From Arctopsyche grandis (taxonomy: Eukaryota > Arthropoda > Insecta > Trichoptera > Hydropsychidae): 64,000 nt of DNA. The stretch lies in assembly GCF_051622035.1 (NCBI RefSeq), contig NC_135357.1, positions 35,819,691 through 35,883,690 of the forward strand. Direction: 5' to 3'. Every line of letters begins with the position of its first letter. Positions within the stretch are counted from its first letter, which is position 1. Below are positions 24,200-35,729 of the stretch, piece by piece. A program made the translations under genes and the position numbers. The notes under the pieces were generated by a model. It did not search any database and was not told the origin of the DNA. It saw only the letters and a list, made by a program, of their open reading frames with translations.

Positions 24200-25140
24200 G
24201 ACTATTATTGTGGATTGTACTGTAAACCATGTTGGCTTTTTGCTGACAAAAAAAAATATTCCTCTTGGTTTGAAGGCATGCAAGGCTGGAGAGGACTTTC
24301 AAAAAAAAAATGCAATTCACGAAAAATTTAAGTACACACTAAATCCTGTTTTACTTATGATTTGTGGACAAATTAATGTCAAACTAACATTGGCTAAATG
24401 TAATTTGGCATTTTGAGGCCATCAAGAAAATTTCGTGTCTTCCAACAATCTGGAAATTTTCTTTCCTTCATTCAACTAATGATCCACTTTTGGAATCATT
24501 GATAGCCAAACATAAAGCAGGTTCTGTGACTTTTTTGAGCGCGACAATACATAATGAAATCATCCAATTAATTTCCACACGAATAGAAAATGCAATATTT
24601 ACTTCTGTAACCACTTTCCTATTCAAGCATAATTGACGGTACTAAAGATTTAAGTAAAATTGAGCACGTGAGTGTTGTTTTTCGATACATTGTTCAAAAA
24701 GATCAAATTCAACGTCCAATTGATGTCGAAATAAAGTAATCGTTCGTGGGGTTTTTTAATGTTAAAAACAAGCGCAGAGGGTTTAAAAAATATATTTTGG
24801 ATTTGTTGACTAGATATTGCGAAATGTAGAGGACAGGGTTACGATGGTGGCAGGGTAATGAGTAATGAGCAGGGTAACTGAACTCGAACCAAATGCTCGT
24901 TACGTTCACTGTGCTGCTCATAATTTAAATCTCTTTATAAAAGATACCATACGCTTCTTATTTTTTTGATGTGGTTGAACAAATTTATAATTTTTTCGCC
25001 GTCAGCATTAACAGGTGGGACTTTGTGAGGAGAATTCACCATTGGTTACTTTAAAAAAAAGATTGAACCCTACTCGTTGGTCGGCAAGATTAGATTCCAT
25101 CAATGCACTTCGTTGTTCATATACAGACATACATAGATAT
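24200..25140 (+). pseudogene. Decayed hAT transposase, DUF4371/ZMYM1-like
   Basis: Pieces read in different plus-strand frames, in the right order for a DUF4371-type hAT transposase. They are a Cys-rich start (CKPCWLFADKK) near 24215, SIIIDGTKDLSKIEHVSVVF near 24620-24690, IQRPIDVE and VGFFNVKNK near 24710-24775, FKKYILDLLTRY near 24790, AHNLNLFIKDTI-like near 24915, FDVVEQIYNFFAVSINRWDF near 24965, and a TRWSARLDSINALRCSYTD-like block near 25080. Stops and frameshifts occur throughout. Another hAT element is inserted just after it at 25167. Confidence 0.65.
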
Positions 25141-25166
25141 TGAATAACATATATAGGGCCTGACGC

Positions 25167-27128
25167 TAGGGTTTCTGGACTCGACCCGGTCCCGAACCCG
25201 TCGGGTAATGGACCTAAAACCCGGGACTAAAAACCATCGGGTCCGGGTATCAAGAAATAATTTGTTATGTATGTATGTAAAACGTTATTTTCCGACGCAA
25301 ATAATTTCTTCTCAGAATACCGCTAAGGATAATAAAATTCAATGGGGGCATATATGGATGCACGTCCGTCTTCCATCAGAAGATCCGTATAATCTTGGGC
25401 TCGTTCATGTCATCGGATCTTGTACAGCAACGAACTTACTTGAAGCAGTTACTAAACATTTAAAATCATTCAAAATAGATTACCAGAAACATATTGTTGG
25501 ATCCACAGGCGACGGTGCTTCTGCTATGATCAAATTCGGTAAAGAATGTCCGACATTTTATCAAGTATGTCAAAATCACGGTATTCATCTCGGAGTCTGT
25601 GATACTCTGTATAAAAAAAAAACTACTGCTACAATGGATACTGAGTGTGAAGAGGAAATAAATGATGTCTAGTGTGAAGATCTCTTAAATGTTAAAATAT
25701 TCAGAACCGATGAAGAAAATTTTGTGGAAGTAAATAAAATTGATCAGATTATCGACAGTGTTCGAAAGGTAGTTTTAAATCTTCCATTAGATATGGAATC
25801 TTACAAGACAATAAAGGCAGAGCTTGGTCACACCAACGACCTGATGTTAGATTGGAAAACTCGTCGGAGCTCATTAGCAAAAATGAAATGAAATGAAATG
25901 AAAATAGTTTTTATAAAGCATCGAAAATTCATAGAACAGGCATTGATAGAATTAAACTGTTTACAAATGATGGATGTCGTAGATGTTATGAATGTGACCA
26001 AGTCTGTCGAATTGGCAGTCAACATTCTAAGCCGAAATGACACAACCATCCATTCAACTGACCTCACATTAAATTATATGAAGAAATAAAAATTAAGGAA
26101 TTTAAAAGTCAAATAGCAGTTGATTTACTTGAAAATTTGGAGAAACGGCTAAACGATAGAACGGACTCGGAATTTAATCAATCTATTCAAATCGCTCAAA
26201 GAATCAAATACTGTTGCTACGAAACAAGCGTTAATTTTAGCTACACATTTTATGAATAGACTCTTTGGAAATTTGGTTTCTGAAGAAGTCAATTCTACGG
26301 ATGGTTTACAGGAATTAATTTTAATTGATAACGAAGATGAATGTGAAATGACTATGGAGGAAGAATTGAGACAAATTTTGACAAATGCCGAAAAAACCGG
26401 AGAGTGGTGAATTTGAACTGTTCGGAAATTTAAAACAAGAGTTTGTACTTTCTAAAAATACGAAAAAGCAAATTTTTGCACTAAAATTAGATCGGCATTG
26501 GAGGATAAATCCCTCATTAGTATTCCTTAAATATTATTATATAAGAACTAGTGTTAAAAATTAAAATTAATTTTTTAGCTTATTTAATGTTTTTTGTAAT
26601 TATTTTTATTTTTTATGTAAATTCTTATTAAAAATTAAAACATTGAAATTTTATTATAATTGTTTTTTTTTTTACAACAATAACCACTGATATGGCGAGT
26701 TTCTTTAAGGCGTCACAACGACTGTGATAAATAAAAAAAAATCAGTGAACAAATCATTAGCTTAAAATAAATCAATATGATTCAAAACTAGTCTCAAATT
26801 ATCAATAATTTATAAGTAATGTATAATAAAATAAATTCAATAAATCAATAAAAAAACATCGATTGATTGTAAATCGCCAATAATAAATTCAGCTTACAAA
26901 ATTAATCATAAATTAAGTAATTAACAATTATATAAAACAAAATATACCAATTCATTAGAAATAATAGTAAACAGATCAAAGCGTCACATTTAAAAATCAG
27001 ATAGCACTATACTGACTATATATCGAACGTTTTTAAAACATTTTATTTTGGACCCGGACTCATCGGGTATCTAAAATATTAGACCGGGACCCGACGGGTT
27101 TTGAAAACCCGGGTTTTCAGAAACCCTA
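25167..27128 (+). mobile_element. hAT element with 8-bp target duplication
   Basis: Flanks are CCTGACGC (25159-25166) and CCTGGCGC (27129-27136), an 8-bp duplication with one mismatch. The ends are inverted: TAGGGTTTCTGGAC on the left, CAGAAACCCTA on the right. Subterminal sequence is rich in CGGGT/ACCCG repeats on both sides. It contains a broken hAT transposase. The single mismatch in the duplication and the stops inside imply an old insertion. Confidence 0.85.
25320..26575 (+). pseudogene. hAT transposase remnant
   Basis: The frame at 25208-25672 includes GLVHVIGSCTATNLLEAVTK, HIVGSTGDGASAMIKFG and CQNHGIHLGVCD, the second catalytic Asp region and the following C-x-x-H block of hAT enzymes. 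After a stop at about 25670, later pieces read RKFIEQALIELNCLQ (25930), VDLLENLEKRLNDR (26120), and near the end EFVLSKNTKK and FLKYYYIRTSV (26440-26560), the dimerisation region. Multiple frame breaks show it is dead. It lies inside 25167-27128. Confidence 0.7.
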
Positions 27129-27133
27129 CCTGG

Positions 27134-27169
27134 CGCTCTAAGCTTGTCACTGTTGACAAGCTTAGAGCG
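27134..27169. repeat. Perfect 16-bp hairpin beside a hAT insertion
   Basis: CGCTCTAAGCTTGTCA and TGACAAGCTTAGAGCG pair perfectly around a CTGT loop. The stem begins inside the right target duplication of the hAT element, so the element inserted at the foot of a pre-existing palindrome. Confidence 0.85.
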
Positions 27170-27343
27170 TTTCCTCAAGATCCTATATGTAGGGAAAAAA
27201 GTTAAATGGAGTTATATTTATGATTTTTTGAGGCCTATGGAAATTGGAATTATATTTATGGGGTCTTCACATAGATCAGCGGTTCCCAACCTTTTTTGAC
27301 TCACGTACCACTTGGTAGTACATAGTGTTTTTATTATATATAG

Positions 27344-27630
27344 TGAAGAGTATTCAGAGGTAAGTGGAGTCGGGTCAAGGTACAAGAAAACACGCAGGCA
27401 GGTTCCAAGTCTTTATTGCTGCTCGTCAGGTGGAGGCCAGGATCCGAATGCCACCGTTCGAGAGCGCACCATACTTATAAATACTCAGCTCAGCGCATAC
27501 ACGTATTACATGTGTATAGTCATTGGTCAAGGAGTCTGGTGCAGCCATTGGCCGCAACGCCCGACTCCACCATTGGTCGGCGTCACCATGACGTCACCGG
27601 TCTACGGGCGTCTCTCTTAATAACTTAACA
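27344..27630 (-). mobile_element. Solo LTR nested in a hAT element
   Basis: It starts TGAAGAGTATTC and ends TTAACA as read on the plus strand, with target duplication ATAG on both sides (27340-27343 and 27631-27634). The sequence is a diverged copy, in reverse orientation, of the 297-bp LTR found at 42335 and 48694. No internal region remains, so it arose by LTR-LTR recombination. Confidence 0.85.
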
Positions 27631-28015
27631 ATAGTATTTGCATGGTAAGGAATGTGAAGACAGGATACACGCAATATGTATATCTGTTTTGGTAAGAAAT
27701 TTTGTGGAAAAAAAGTTATTTGCGGGTCACAAATATAATATGCTCAAATTTTAATATACATATTTATCTGCTATTTTGTCATACTTCTGTTATTGAAAAA
27801 TGGTTTTAATCAAAACCATTTATCGCTAATAAGCTCTATGTCAGAAAGCAGTTCATATTATTCATAAATACCTAGCCAAAAATTAATAACTTTATTTATT
27901 TCGAATTCAGTTTTTTAATGCTACAATTTGAAAGTTCAATCAAGTTCTCCTTTTCCTTGGTAGCTGTCCGAAAATGTTCATTATCAAAGGGGTTTGAAAT
28001 CCAATTGTTTGCTTC

Positions 28016-28234
28016 TTAAGGTTTGGGGAAGCACTGCGTAAAAGACGATTTCAACCCTTTTAAATTTTCAATTATTTTTTCACGTACATATATCCCGAGA
28101 AATACTATTCTTGTTTTCAGATAAGAAATTATGTAAAGTTTCAAATCCTTCAGTTTGATCATTTTCGAAACATAGATTCCAAAATCTAATTTCCTAATCA
28201 TACTTTCAATTTTATCTGCAACATTAAAGATCAT
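28016..28234 (-). pseudogene. Possible hAT transposase remnant
   Basis: The minus-strand frame ends IIENLKGLKSSFTQCFPKP, which resembles the region before the dimerisation domain of ZBED/FAM200-type hAT transposases (pattern L-x(5-7)-F-x-x-x-F-P). It lies inside the hAT element 27277-28500, consistent with this reading. It is short and weak. Confidence 0.35.
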
Positions 28235-29080
28235 TATCGAGGTGTCAAATTCAAGCTATTTATTTATTGGAGCGCTAACGCGGTAAATTTAAAAATGCAC
28301 TCCAAAATCGATTGCTAGATTTCGATCATCAAATGTACATATTGACGTCGACGATGACTAATTAAGATAATGTTTATTAATCATATAAAATATATTTCTA
28401 TTTTTATTATTGTAAATCATTCATTTCTGCATGTCCGCCATTACTGATTTTTTTTCGCTTACCACCAAGTGGTACGCGTACCACAGGTTGGGAAACGCTG
28501 ACATAGATAATAAATTAACGTCACGTCATATTTTATTTAGAAACCAGAGGATGAGAGTCAAATTATCAACCCAAATGCCATTATTTAAGAATTATGAAGC
28601 TACTTGTAAATTTATTCAAATGATCTTTTCGATATTTTAAAATCGCTAAATTTAATCGAACAAATCGCTCTCTGGAGTGACCATCGCTCAAGGAGGCGTC
28701 CTACCCAACATCCAAGCTGTCTTGTTGCCCAAGAAGGGGGACGCGACAATTGGTGCAAGGACAAAATGTTCAACGACAAAATGTACCCGAAAATTAGTGC
28801 ACTGACAAAATGTACCCGCGACAAAATGTTCAAAAATGTTCAAAATGTTCAAAAATCCTAAATTATCCTATTTTAATGGCAAAAGTAACTTTTTATTGTA
28901 TTATATTTATCGATGTATATGGTACTTTTTATCGTATAGATCGCGGATGTTATTAAATTATTATAAAAACTTAATTAAAGGTGTTCTCAACCGTACCAAC
29001 ATATACTTATTTAAATTGAACAATTACATTTTAAGCGAATGTCATTGTGACTCATTGAATATCATTTTAAGATGTCATTG

Positions 29081-29960
29081 AATTAGTATAAATGTCAGGG
29101 GTTCTCAACCGTATCCAATATTTACGTATTTAAATTGAAAAAAAAAACTTTCCGAGCGTATGAACTGCAGATTACATTGCATTAGTTTATATGGCAGGGC
29201 TTCTCAACCGTCTCCAAAATTTTCTTTATTTCAAATGAATAATTTACTTTTTATCGTACACATCGCGGGCGTTATTAAATTAGTATAAATGTCAGGGGTT
29301 CTCAACCGTATCCAATATTTACGTATTTAAATTGAAAAAAAAAACTTTCCGAGCGTATGAACTGCAGATTACATTGCATTAGTTTATATGGCAGGGCTTC
29401 TCAACCGTCTCCAAAATTTTCTTTATTTCAAATGAATAATTTACTTTTTATCGTACACATCGCGGGCGTTATTAAATTAGTATAAATGTCAGGGGTTCTC
29501 AACCGTATCCAATATTTACGTATTTAAATTGAAAAAAAAAACTTTCCGAGCGTATGAACTGCAGATTACATTGCATTAGTTTATATGGCAGGGCTTCTCA
29601 ACCGTCTCCAAAATTTTCTTTATTTCAAATGAATAATTTACTTTTTATCGTACACATCGCGGGCGTTATTAAATTAGTATAAATGTCAGGGGTTCTCAAC
29701 CGTATCCAATATTTACGTATTTAAATTGAAAAAAAAAACTTTCCGAGCGTATGAACTGCAGATTACATTGCATTAGTTTATATGGCAGGGCTTCTCAACC
29801 GTATCCAATTTTTTCTTATTTAAATTGAAAAAAAAAAGTTTTTATGCGTATTGCAGATGTCAATGAATTAGTTTAAATGTCAGGGGTTCTAAACCGTATC
29901 CAATGTTTACTTATTTAAATTTAAAAAATTACTTTTTAAGCGTATGTCATTGAATTAGTT
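29081..29960. repeat. Left ~198-bp tandem array of the MULE arm
   Basis: About four units of roughly 198 bases. Each contains two related half-units marked GGGGTTCTCAACCGTATCC and GGGCTTCTCAACCGTCTCC, about 98 bases apart. Units are almost identical in the middle and diverge at the inner end (29780-29960). The reverse complement forms the right arm at 32870-33730. Confidence 0.9.
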
Positions 29961-29967
29961 TAACACT

Positions 29968-29995
29968 CTCACAGAGGTGCGAAGACCTCTGTGAG
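29968..29995. repeat. 11-bp hairpin at the inner edge of the array
   Basis: CTCACAGAGGT pairs with ACCTCTGTGAG around the loop GCGAAG. It marks the boundary between the tandem array and the AT-rich centre of the element. Confidence 0.8.
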
Positions 29996-30492
29996 GGACA
30001 GTACATATAAGATAATTATAAATTTTAGAGTTAAGTAATTAAGATGTATTTTTAAAATTAGCTTTATAGCTAAGATAATTTATAAATAAATAAACGTTGA
30101 ACGCCACGTTTTATTTTGATAAAACAGTTCCCAGCCAGCGGTCACGTGTACTTCGAGTTTTAACATTGAATGTGACCTTTACGGCGTCTCTAAATCAAAT
30201 TCACATAATTTTTTTCCAAAATTTTGTTTAAAAATGCAATTATTTTATTTCTTCTGCAAATAAGTCTTCTAGTGTACATTCGCAAGCTATATGTATAATG
30301 AAAGTTTTTTTTAAACTTAATATTTCATTATACAATTATAAGGCAAGAATATCAAATATTAATTTAGATAAATTTAATGTATTATTTTACTGTCAAGTCT
30401 CGAATTACGACTATTCGGATTAACGATGGAGAGATTTTACTTAGTGCTTAGCAAAAAAACAAATGTATGAATCGGACATTGTATTGTAGAAA

Positions 30493-30560
30493 AAAGGAGG
30501 TATGTAAAAAAGGCAGACATTAGAAATTTACAGCTAAAATTATTTTTACATACCTCCTTT
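30493..30560. repeat. 18-bp foldback within the MULE interior
   Basis: AAAGGAGGTATGTAAAAA (30493-30510) is perfectly complementary to 30543-30560, with a 32-base spacer. It could be a minute inserted foldback element. Confidence 0.8.
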
Positions 30561-31721
30561 ATGTTTCACATTAATATTGCATCATTTACAACTAACTATT
30601 ATGCGTAAGGGTTGCATACAAAATTTAATTTTGACATGTAAAAGACAATTAAAATGTAAATGTAAAAAAAATGACGCGCGTTGAATAGAGATGGCAAAAC
30701 AATAATATATTTTGAAATTAGTTCTATGATTGACAGATGAATTGTCTACACAAATGGACGAAAATATGTAAAAAGACAAATGGGTTATAAAATTTTACTA
30801 CCCTCATGTTAGAGGCTATTGAATGCATTTTTTTCTTTGCGTAAAACCCTAGGACAATAGGCAAATGGTGGGTTCGAAATCTCTTCAATGTCCTCTTCAA
30901 CGTCGGTTTGTAGCAATGGAATAATAATTTTTAGCTATTCACAGTTGATAAGCTCGATCACATTTATTATAGAAAAATATACATATATGTATGTAATTAA
31001 TTTATAATTTATAAAATGTCGTGCATTGAACTATATATAAGAGTCAAGTTTTATTGTTATTGTTAAGAAATATTTTGTTGTTATTGTTTTATTGTTATGG
31101 CTAGAAAGTTTAATAATATAACTTTTAAATCAAATCGCCACCCTGGCACTTTGATTGATATAAACATTGTTTTTCGAGTACAATTAAAAAATAATTTGAC
31201 TAAAATTTCACATAAAATTATGTATTCCAAATATTGTGAGCAGAATCTCGTTCTAACACTCGAATAGTAATCTGAGCACATTTAAAACTTAAAAGACGTT
31301 TAGTGAAATTTATTGGCTTTTGTTTTTAAGGTCATTCCGTAGTCCGGTTTTGTGTTACATCGGCATTTTAGGATGGACTGTACATATGTTAATAGATAAT
31401 TAATATATCAATAATTTATATGAATATTAAAACATGGAAATGTCTACTGTCTTCTTTTTATTATATACTGATAATGATGAATTTTTAAATAATTACATTT
31501 ATTATTTATTACGTATTCACTCCTCTGTAAATCAAATTCAATTTTTTGCTAATCAAATTCACACGTTGAGAAAAAAAATGCATGGTTAAAATAAAATGAT
31601 TGTAAATCGAATTTCATTTTTCAGCTCAAAAGAACCTATTGTCTTCAAAGTATTGAAGCGCATATGCTTCGACCAAATCTTTTTCTAGGAATCTTAACAT
31701 TTTTTATGTAGTTAGGGTTGG

Positions 31722-32384
31722 TTAAATGATTTTCCCAATGTAATTAACCTCAAAATACATGAGGAAATCATCGACCTTCTGTTGGATTTCTCGTTCTTGT
31801 GCCAATAGCCATGGGTTGAGAATTTGGAGGAGTTCTTCCCAGCTTTCGACTACATTTTCTGGAGGAACAAATGCTAATGCCAATACCATTTTAAATTTAA
31901 TTGCATTTTCCTGATTATCGTAAAATTCAGATAATCCCAATTCCTGGATTTTTCTGTAGGTACTTTGGAACAGATGGAAAAAGCAACCCGTTACTTGCGC
32001 ATTTGGCCATATGTCAGACGTGAACCTCGTGTAGCTTCCATAGACATATGGAATGTTCGAGACCGAATATTACATAATTATGGAAAAACGGACCACGAAG
32101 TGGAAGGCTTCCATATGAAAGTTGGCTATACAATTGGAGCCCAATTTCCAAACCTGTGGAAGTTCTTGAAAGCCCTTCAAGGTCTCCAAGCCAAAACCGA
32201 GAAGTTAGTACAGGAACTAAACTCCGGAGTTATTCTCGAAACTGTGTTTACCGAAACACTCTGTTCTGGCAATTTTTCGCATGGACACCTTCTTCGCTTT
32301 CAAATACGCAGCAATCAAAGTTTTTTTTCGGCGGAAATATCCCTGCAGCGACCAATTTCTGAAGAATCGATATTGTTAATTTAA
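31722..32384. pseudogene. MULE transposase C-terminal region with local inversion
   Basis: On the minus strand, 31985-31722 reads FFHLFQSTYRKIQELGLSEF, then KMVLALAFVPPENVVESWEE and VDDFLMYFEVNYIG. On the plus strand, 31990-32384 reads RREPRVASIDIWNVRDRI, then DHEVEGFHMKVGYTIGAQFP and NLWKFLKALQGLQAK. In related transposases the first block directly precedes the second in one frame. So a ~265-base segment has been inverted in place, with its break near 31985-31990. The catalytic Asp blocks are missing. Sequence agrees best with the 13-14 kb MULE family. Confidence 0.75.
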
Positions 32385-32754
32385 AAATTCAAAATTAAAT
32401 ATTAAATCCATCAATTTTATAAAATAAAAACTATTAAACCCATAATTACCCTTAGAACAATCATATAGCAAAAGGTCTCAGCTGAGCATGATCTTTTCAA
32501 TGTTTGAAAGCATTTGACGCACAATGAACAAAGGCGTACCCTTAGCAGGTATATAACGGGTTTTTTGTACCTAAGTCTGTTTTATTTTGCATACATACAA
32601 GATAACTGTATTTTGTACATAGTTAAAGAGAATTACGTTTTTTTACCAATATACAGAAGAAATAACTAAGATAAATTTACAAATAACGAAGTGATGATTA
32701 GAACAAACACGTATGTCGCAAAATTCACAAGCGTTCCGTTTTATGCTGCTGGTG

Positions 32755-32866
<112 letters not shown>

Positions 32867-32869
32867 TTC

Positions 32870-33730
32870 AATGACATCTGCAATACGATTAAAAAGTTTT
32901 TTTTTTAAATTTAAATACGTAAATATTGGATACGGTTGAGAACCCCTGTCATTTATACTAATTTAATAACGCCCGCGATGTGTACGATAAAAAGTAAATT
33001 ATTCATTTGAAATAAAGTAAATTTTGGAGACGGTTGAGAAGCCCTGCCATATAAACTAATGCAATGTAATCTGGAGTTCATACGCTCGGAAAGTTTTTTT
33101 TTTCAATTTAAATACGTAAATATTGGATACGGTTGAGAACCCCTGTCATTTATACTAATTTAATAACGCCCGCGATGTGTACGATAAAAAGTAAATTATT
33201 CATTTGAAATAAAGAAAATTTTGGAGACGGTTGAGAAGCCCTGCCACATAAACTAATGCAATGTAATCTGGAGTTCATACGCTCGGAAAGTTTTTTTTTT
33301 CAATTTAAATACGTAAATATTGGATACGGTTGAGAGCCCCTGTCATTTATACTAATTTAATAACGCCCGCGATGTGTACGATAAAAAGTAAATTATTCAT
33401 TTGAAATAAAGAAAATTTTGGAGACGGTTGAGAAGCCCTGCCATATAAACTAATGCAATGTAATCTGCAGTTCATACGCTCAGAAAGTTTTTTTTTTCAA
33501 TTTAAATACGTAAATATTGGATACGGTTGAGAACCCCTGTCATTTATACTAATTTAATAACGCCCGCGATGTGTACGATAAAAAGTAAATTATTCATTTG
33601 AAATAAAGAAAATTTTGGAGACGGTTGAGAAGCCCTGCCATATAAACTAATGCAATGTAATCTGGAGTTCATACGCTCGGAAAGTTTTTTTTTTCAATTT
33701 AAATACGTAAATATTGGATACGGTTGAACA
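32870..33730. repeat. Right ~198-bp tandem array, inverted relative to the left
   Basis: About four units marked GGATACGGTTGAGAACCCC and GGAGACGGTTGAGAAGCCC, the reverse complements of the left-array markers. The last unit is cut at CGGTTG (about 33724), where the AACATTTTG/GTCGCGGG subterminal units begin. Confidence 0.9.
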
Positions 33731-33930
33731 TTTTGAACATTTTTGAACATTTTGTCGCTTAAACATTTTGTCGCGGGTACATTTTGTCGCGGGTACATTT
33801 TGTCAGTGCACTAATTTTCGGGTACATTTTGTCGTTGAACATTTTGGACTTGCACCAATTGTCGTGTAACCCCAAGAAGACCGAAAAGAAGGCATAAACG
33901 ATAAACAAGTCTGTTTTCTACATCAAAAAC

Positions 33931-33946
33931 GGCCCTTTTCAGGGCC
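33931..33946 (+). terminator. Histone mRNA 3' stem-loop (H2A fragment)
   Basis: GGCCCTTTTCAGGGCC followed by ACCA, the conserved processing hairpin bound by SLBP, 33 bases after the H2A stop codon at 33897. Confidence 0.95.
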
Positions 33947-35190
33947 ACCAATATTTTTAAACGTCTGTTCGGTCATGACAATATTTTCATTACTGCAATT
34001 CAAAAATTGTCGTATTTAATTCGAAATGGATGGGAATATTTGTTAAAATCGTCAAATGTCCAAATGGATGCTGATACAATAAAAATTTAAAATTAGTCAA
34101 TCCAATCGAATGTACATATATCGATATATAATAAGATCACATATCCCTTTTACCCGTTCATTATAGAAATAATTTCGAAGAAATGGTGCTTGAACGAGTT
34201 ACGTGGTTCGTTACAGGAACCATACAACTGGTATCATATTTTACTAGAATCCCAATACATCGGATCTTGATCACAACCATTTTTTTGTAATTTATTAAAA
34301 TAATTGAATACACTTTTTAATGCATTTGTGGCCGGTTCAAAAATTGCATAAATGGTTATTATTTAACATCTTTTCAATAATCACAGGCTCAACGCTTAGA
34401 GATATATGAATACCACTCTTCAAATAATTTAGAAAATATAAAAAGTAATTTAGAACCTTATGATATACTGGCAACTGTCATCGCAGTTTGTCTGTCTAAA
34501 GTGTTCAAGCATAGTGTTAATTTAAATTTCACGTTTTTCCGATTGTCTTTATTTTCCTAATTTTTACAAGGCTCTTTATTAGCTTCTTTTAAATTATCAT
34601 GATTTGTAATACTTTCATCTTAATTCTAAATTATATGTAAATATGTTGTATTTAAAATAAAGAAAAAATAGACGCTAAAAAGCGAAACCAAGCTGAGGCT
34701 TGTAATAAAACGAAGAGCTATGGAATCGAAGTTGTAAATAAAAATTCACCGACTCCTTTTTTAAGATGTTCTATAATTAATAGTACATGCCAACTATTGG
34801 TCTCCAATTTTGTTGAACTAAAATCCACTAATAAATTTATATTTAATAAAAATCAGGAACTTCCACGAGACGCACATATGAAAAACACGAATTCGGATGT
34901 TACTGCGAAAAACAGACTAATTCCAACGGCGCCTACTTCATTAAATTGATTTGAATGCGAAATTCATAAATACACTATGAACGTACATACTTACTGATTT
35001 ATTCATTATTTCATACGTTGATCCCCGCCCTGCTAAAAACATCATACGTATGCACATACGCATTATATGTGAAGGTGCCGAGACGTGACAGTCTAGATCA
35101 CGAGATTTCGTATGGCCGTTCAGATTAGAAAACGCGACTGAAAACTATATTTGTAAATTATGATAAATAAATCCGAAATATATTTTTTGT
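33947..35190. other. Histone repeat spacer between H2A and H3
   Basis: No gene is seen. The first ~220 bases match 63830-64000 closely, showing that two copies of one histone repeat unit are present. A 38-base segment near 34035-34072, flanked by AAATGGATG direct repeats, is absent from the second copy. The rest is AT-rich. Confidence 0.8.
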
Positions 35191-35206
35191 GGCCCTGAAA
35201 AGGGCC
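35191..35206 (-). terminator. Histone mRNA 3' stem-loop (H3 fragment)
   Basis: The minus strand reads GGCCCTTTTCAGGGCC then ACAAAA, downstream of the H3 stop codon at 35238-35236. Confidence 0.95.
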
Positions 35207-35235
35207 GTTTTGTTTAATAGAAGGTCAGTAGATAT

Positions 35236-35487
<252 letters not shown>

Positions 35488-35729
35488 TTATAGGGAGTGC
35501 CACTCCCTTAACCTATCCATCGAACGTGTTGTATGGGATCGGACTCTCGGTGATGTTTGTGGTGCGGGCTGGCGGCTGCTCGCTTGTGGGGTGTTTGTCG
35601 ATCTGGAACACTAAGCAAAATTAGTGCATCATCTGTGGGATACTGTCGGGGTTAGTGTGTTAGTGGGTGGTTAACGGGTATGGACCGTTTGGAGGTGGTT
35701 GAGTCTGGTTAATTAAATTGGGTGCTATT

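Larger units (their letters stand above)
27277..28500 (-). mobile_element. hAT element with perfect 8-bp target duplication
   Basis: ACATAGAT flanks both ends (27269-27276 and 28501-28508). The ends are inverted: CAGCGGTTCCCAACCT on the left, AGGTTGGGAAACGCTG on the right, continuing into a shared CGTACCACTTGG block. This CAG...TTCCCAA end is typical of hAT transposons. The interior has a short minus-strand remnant (see 28016-28234) and a nested solo LTR. Confidence 0.85.

Noticed and set aside
29081-29960. Regular repeats that might suggest a CRISPR-like array
   Set aside because: Units are contiguous ~198-bp tandem repeats without unique spacers, in a eukaryotic transposon arm.
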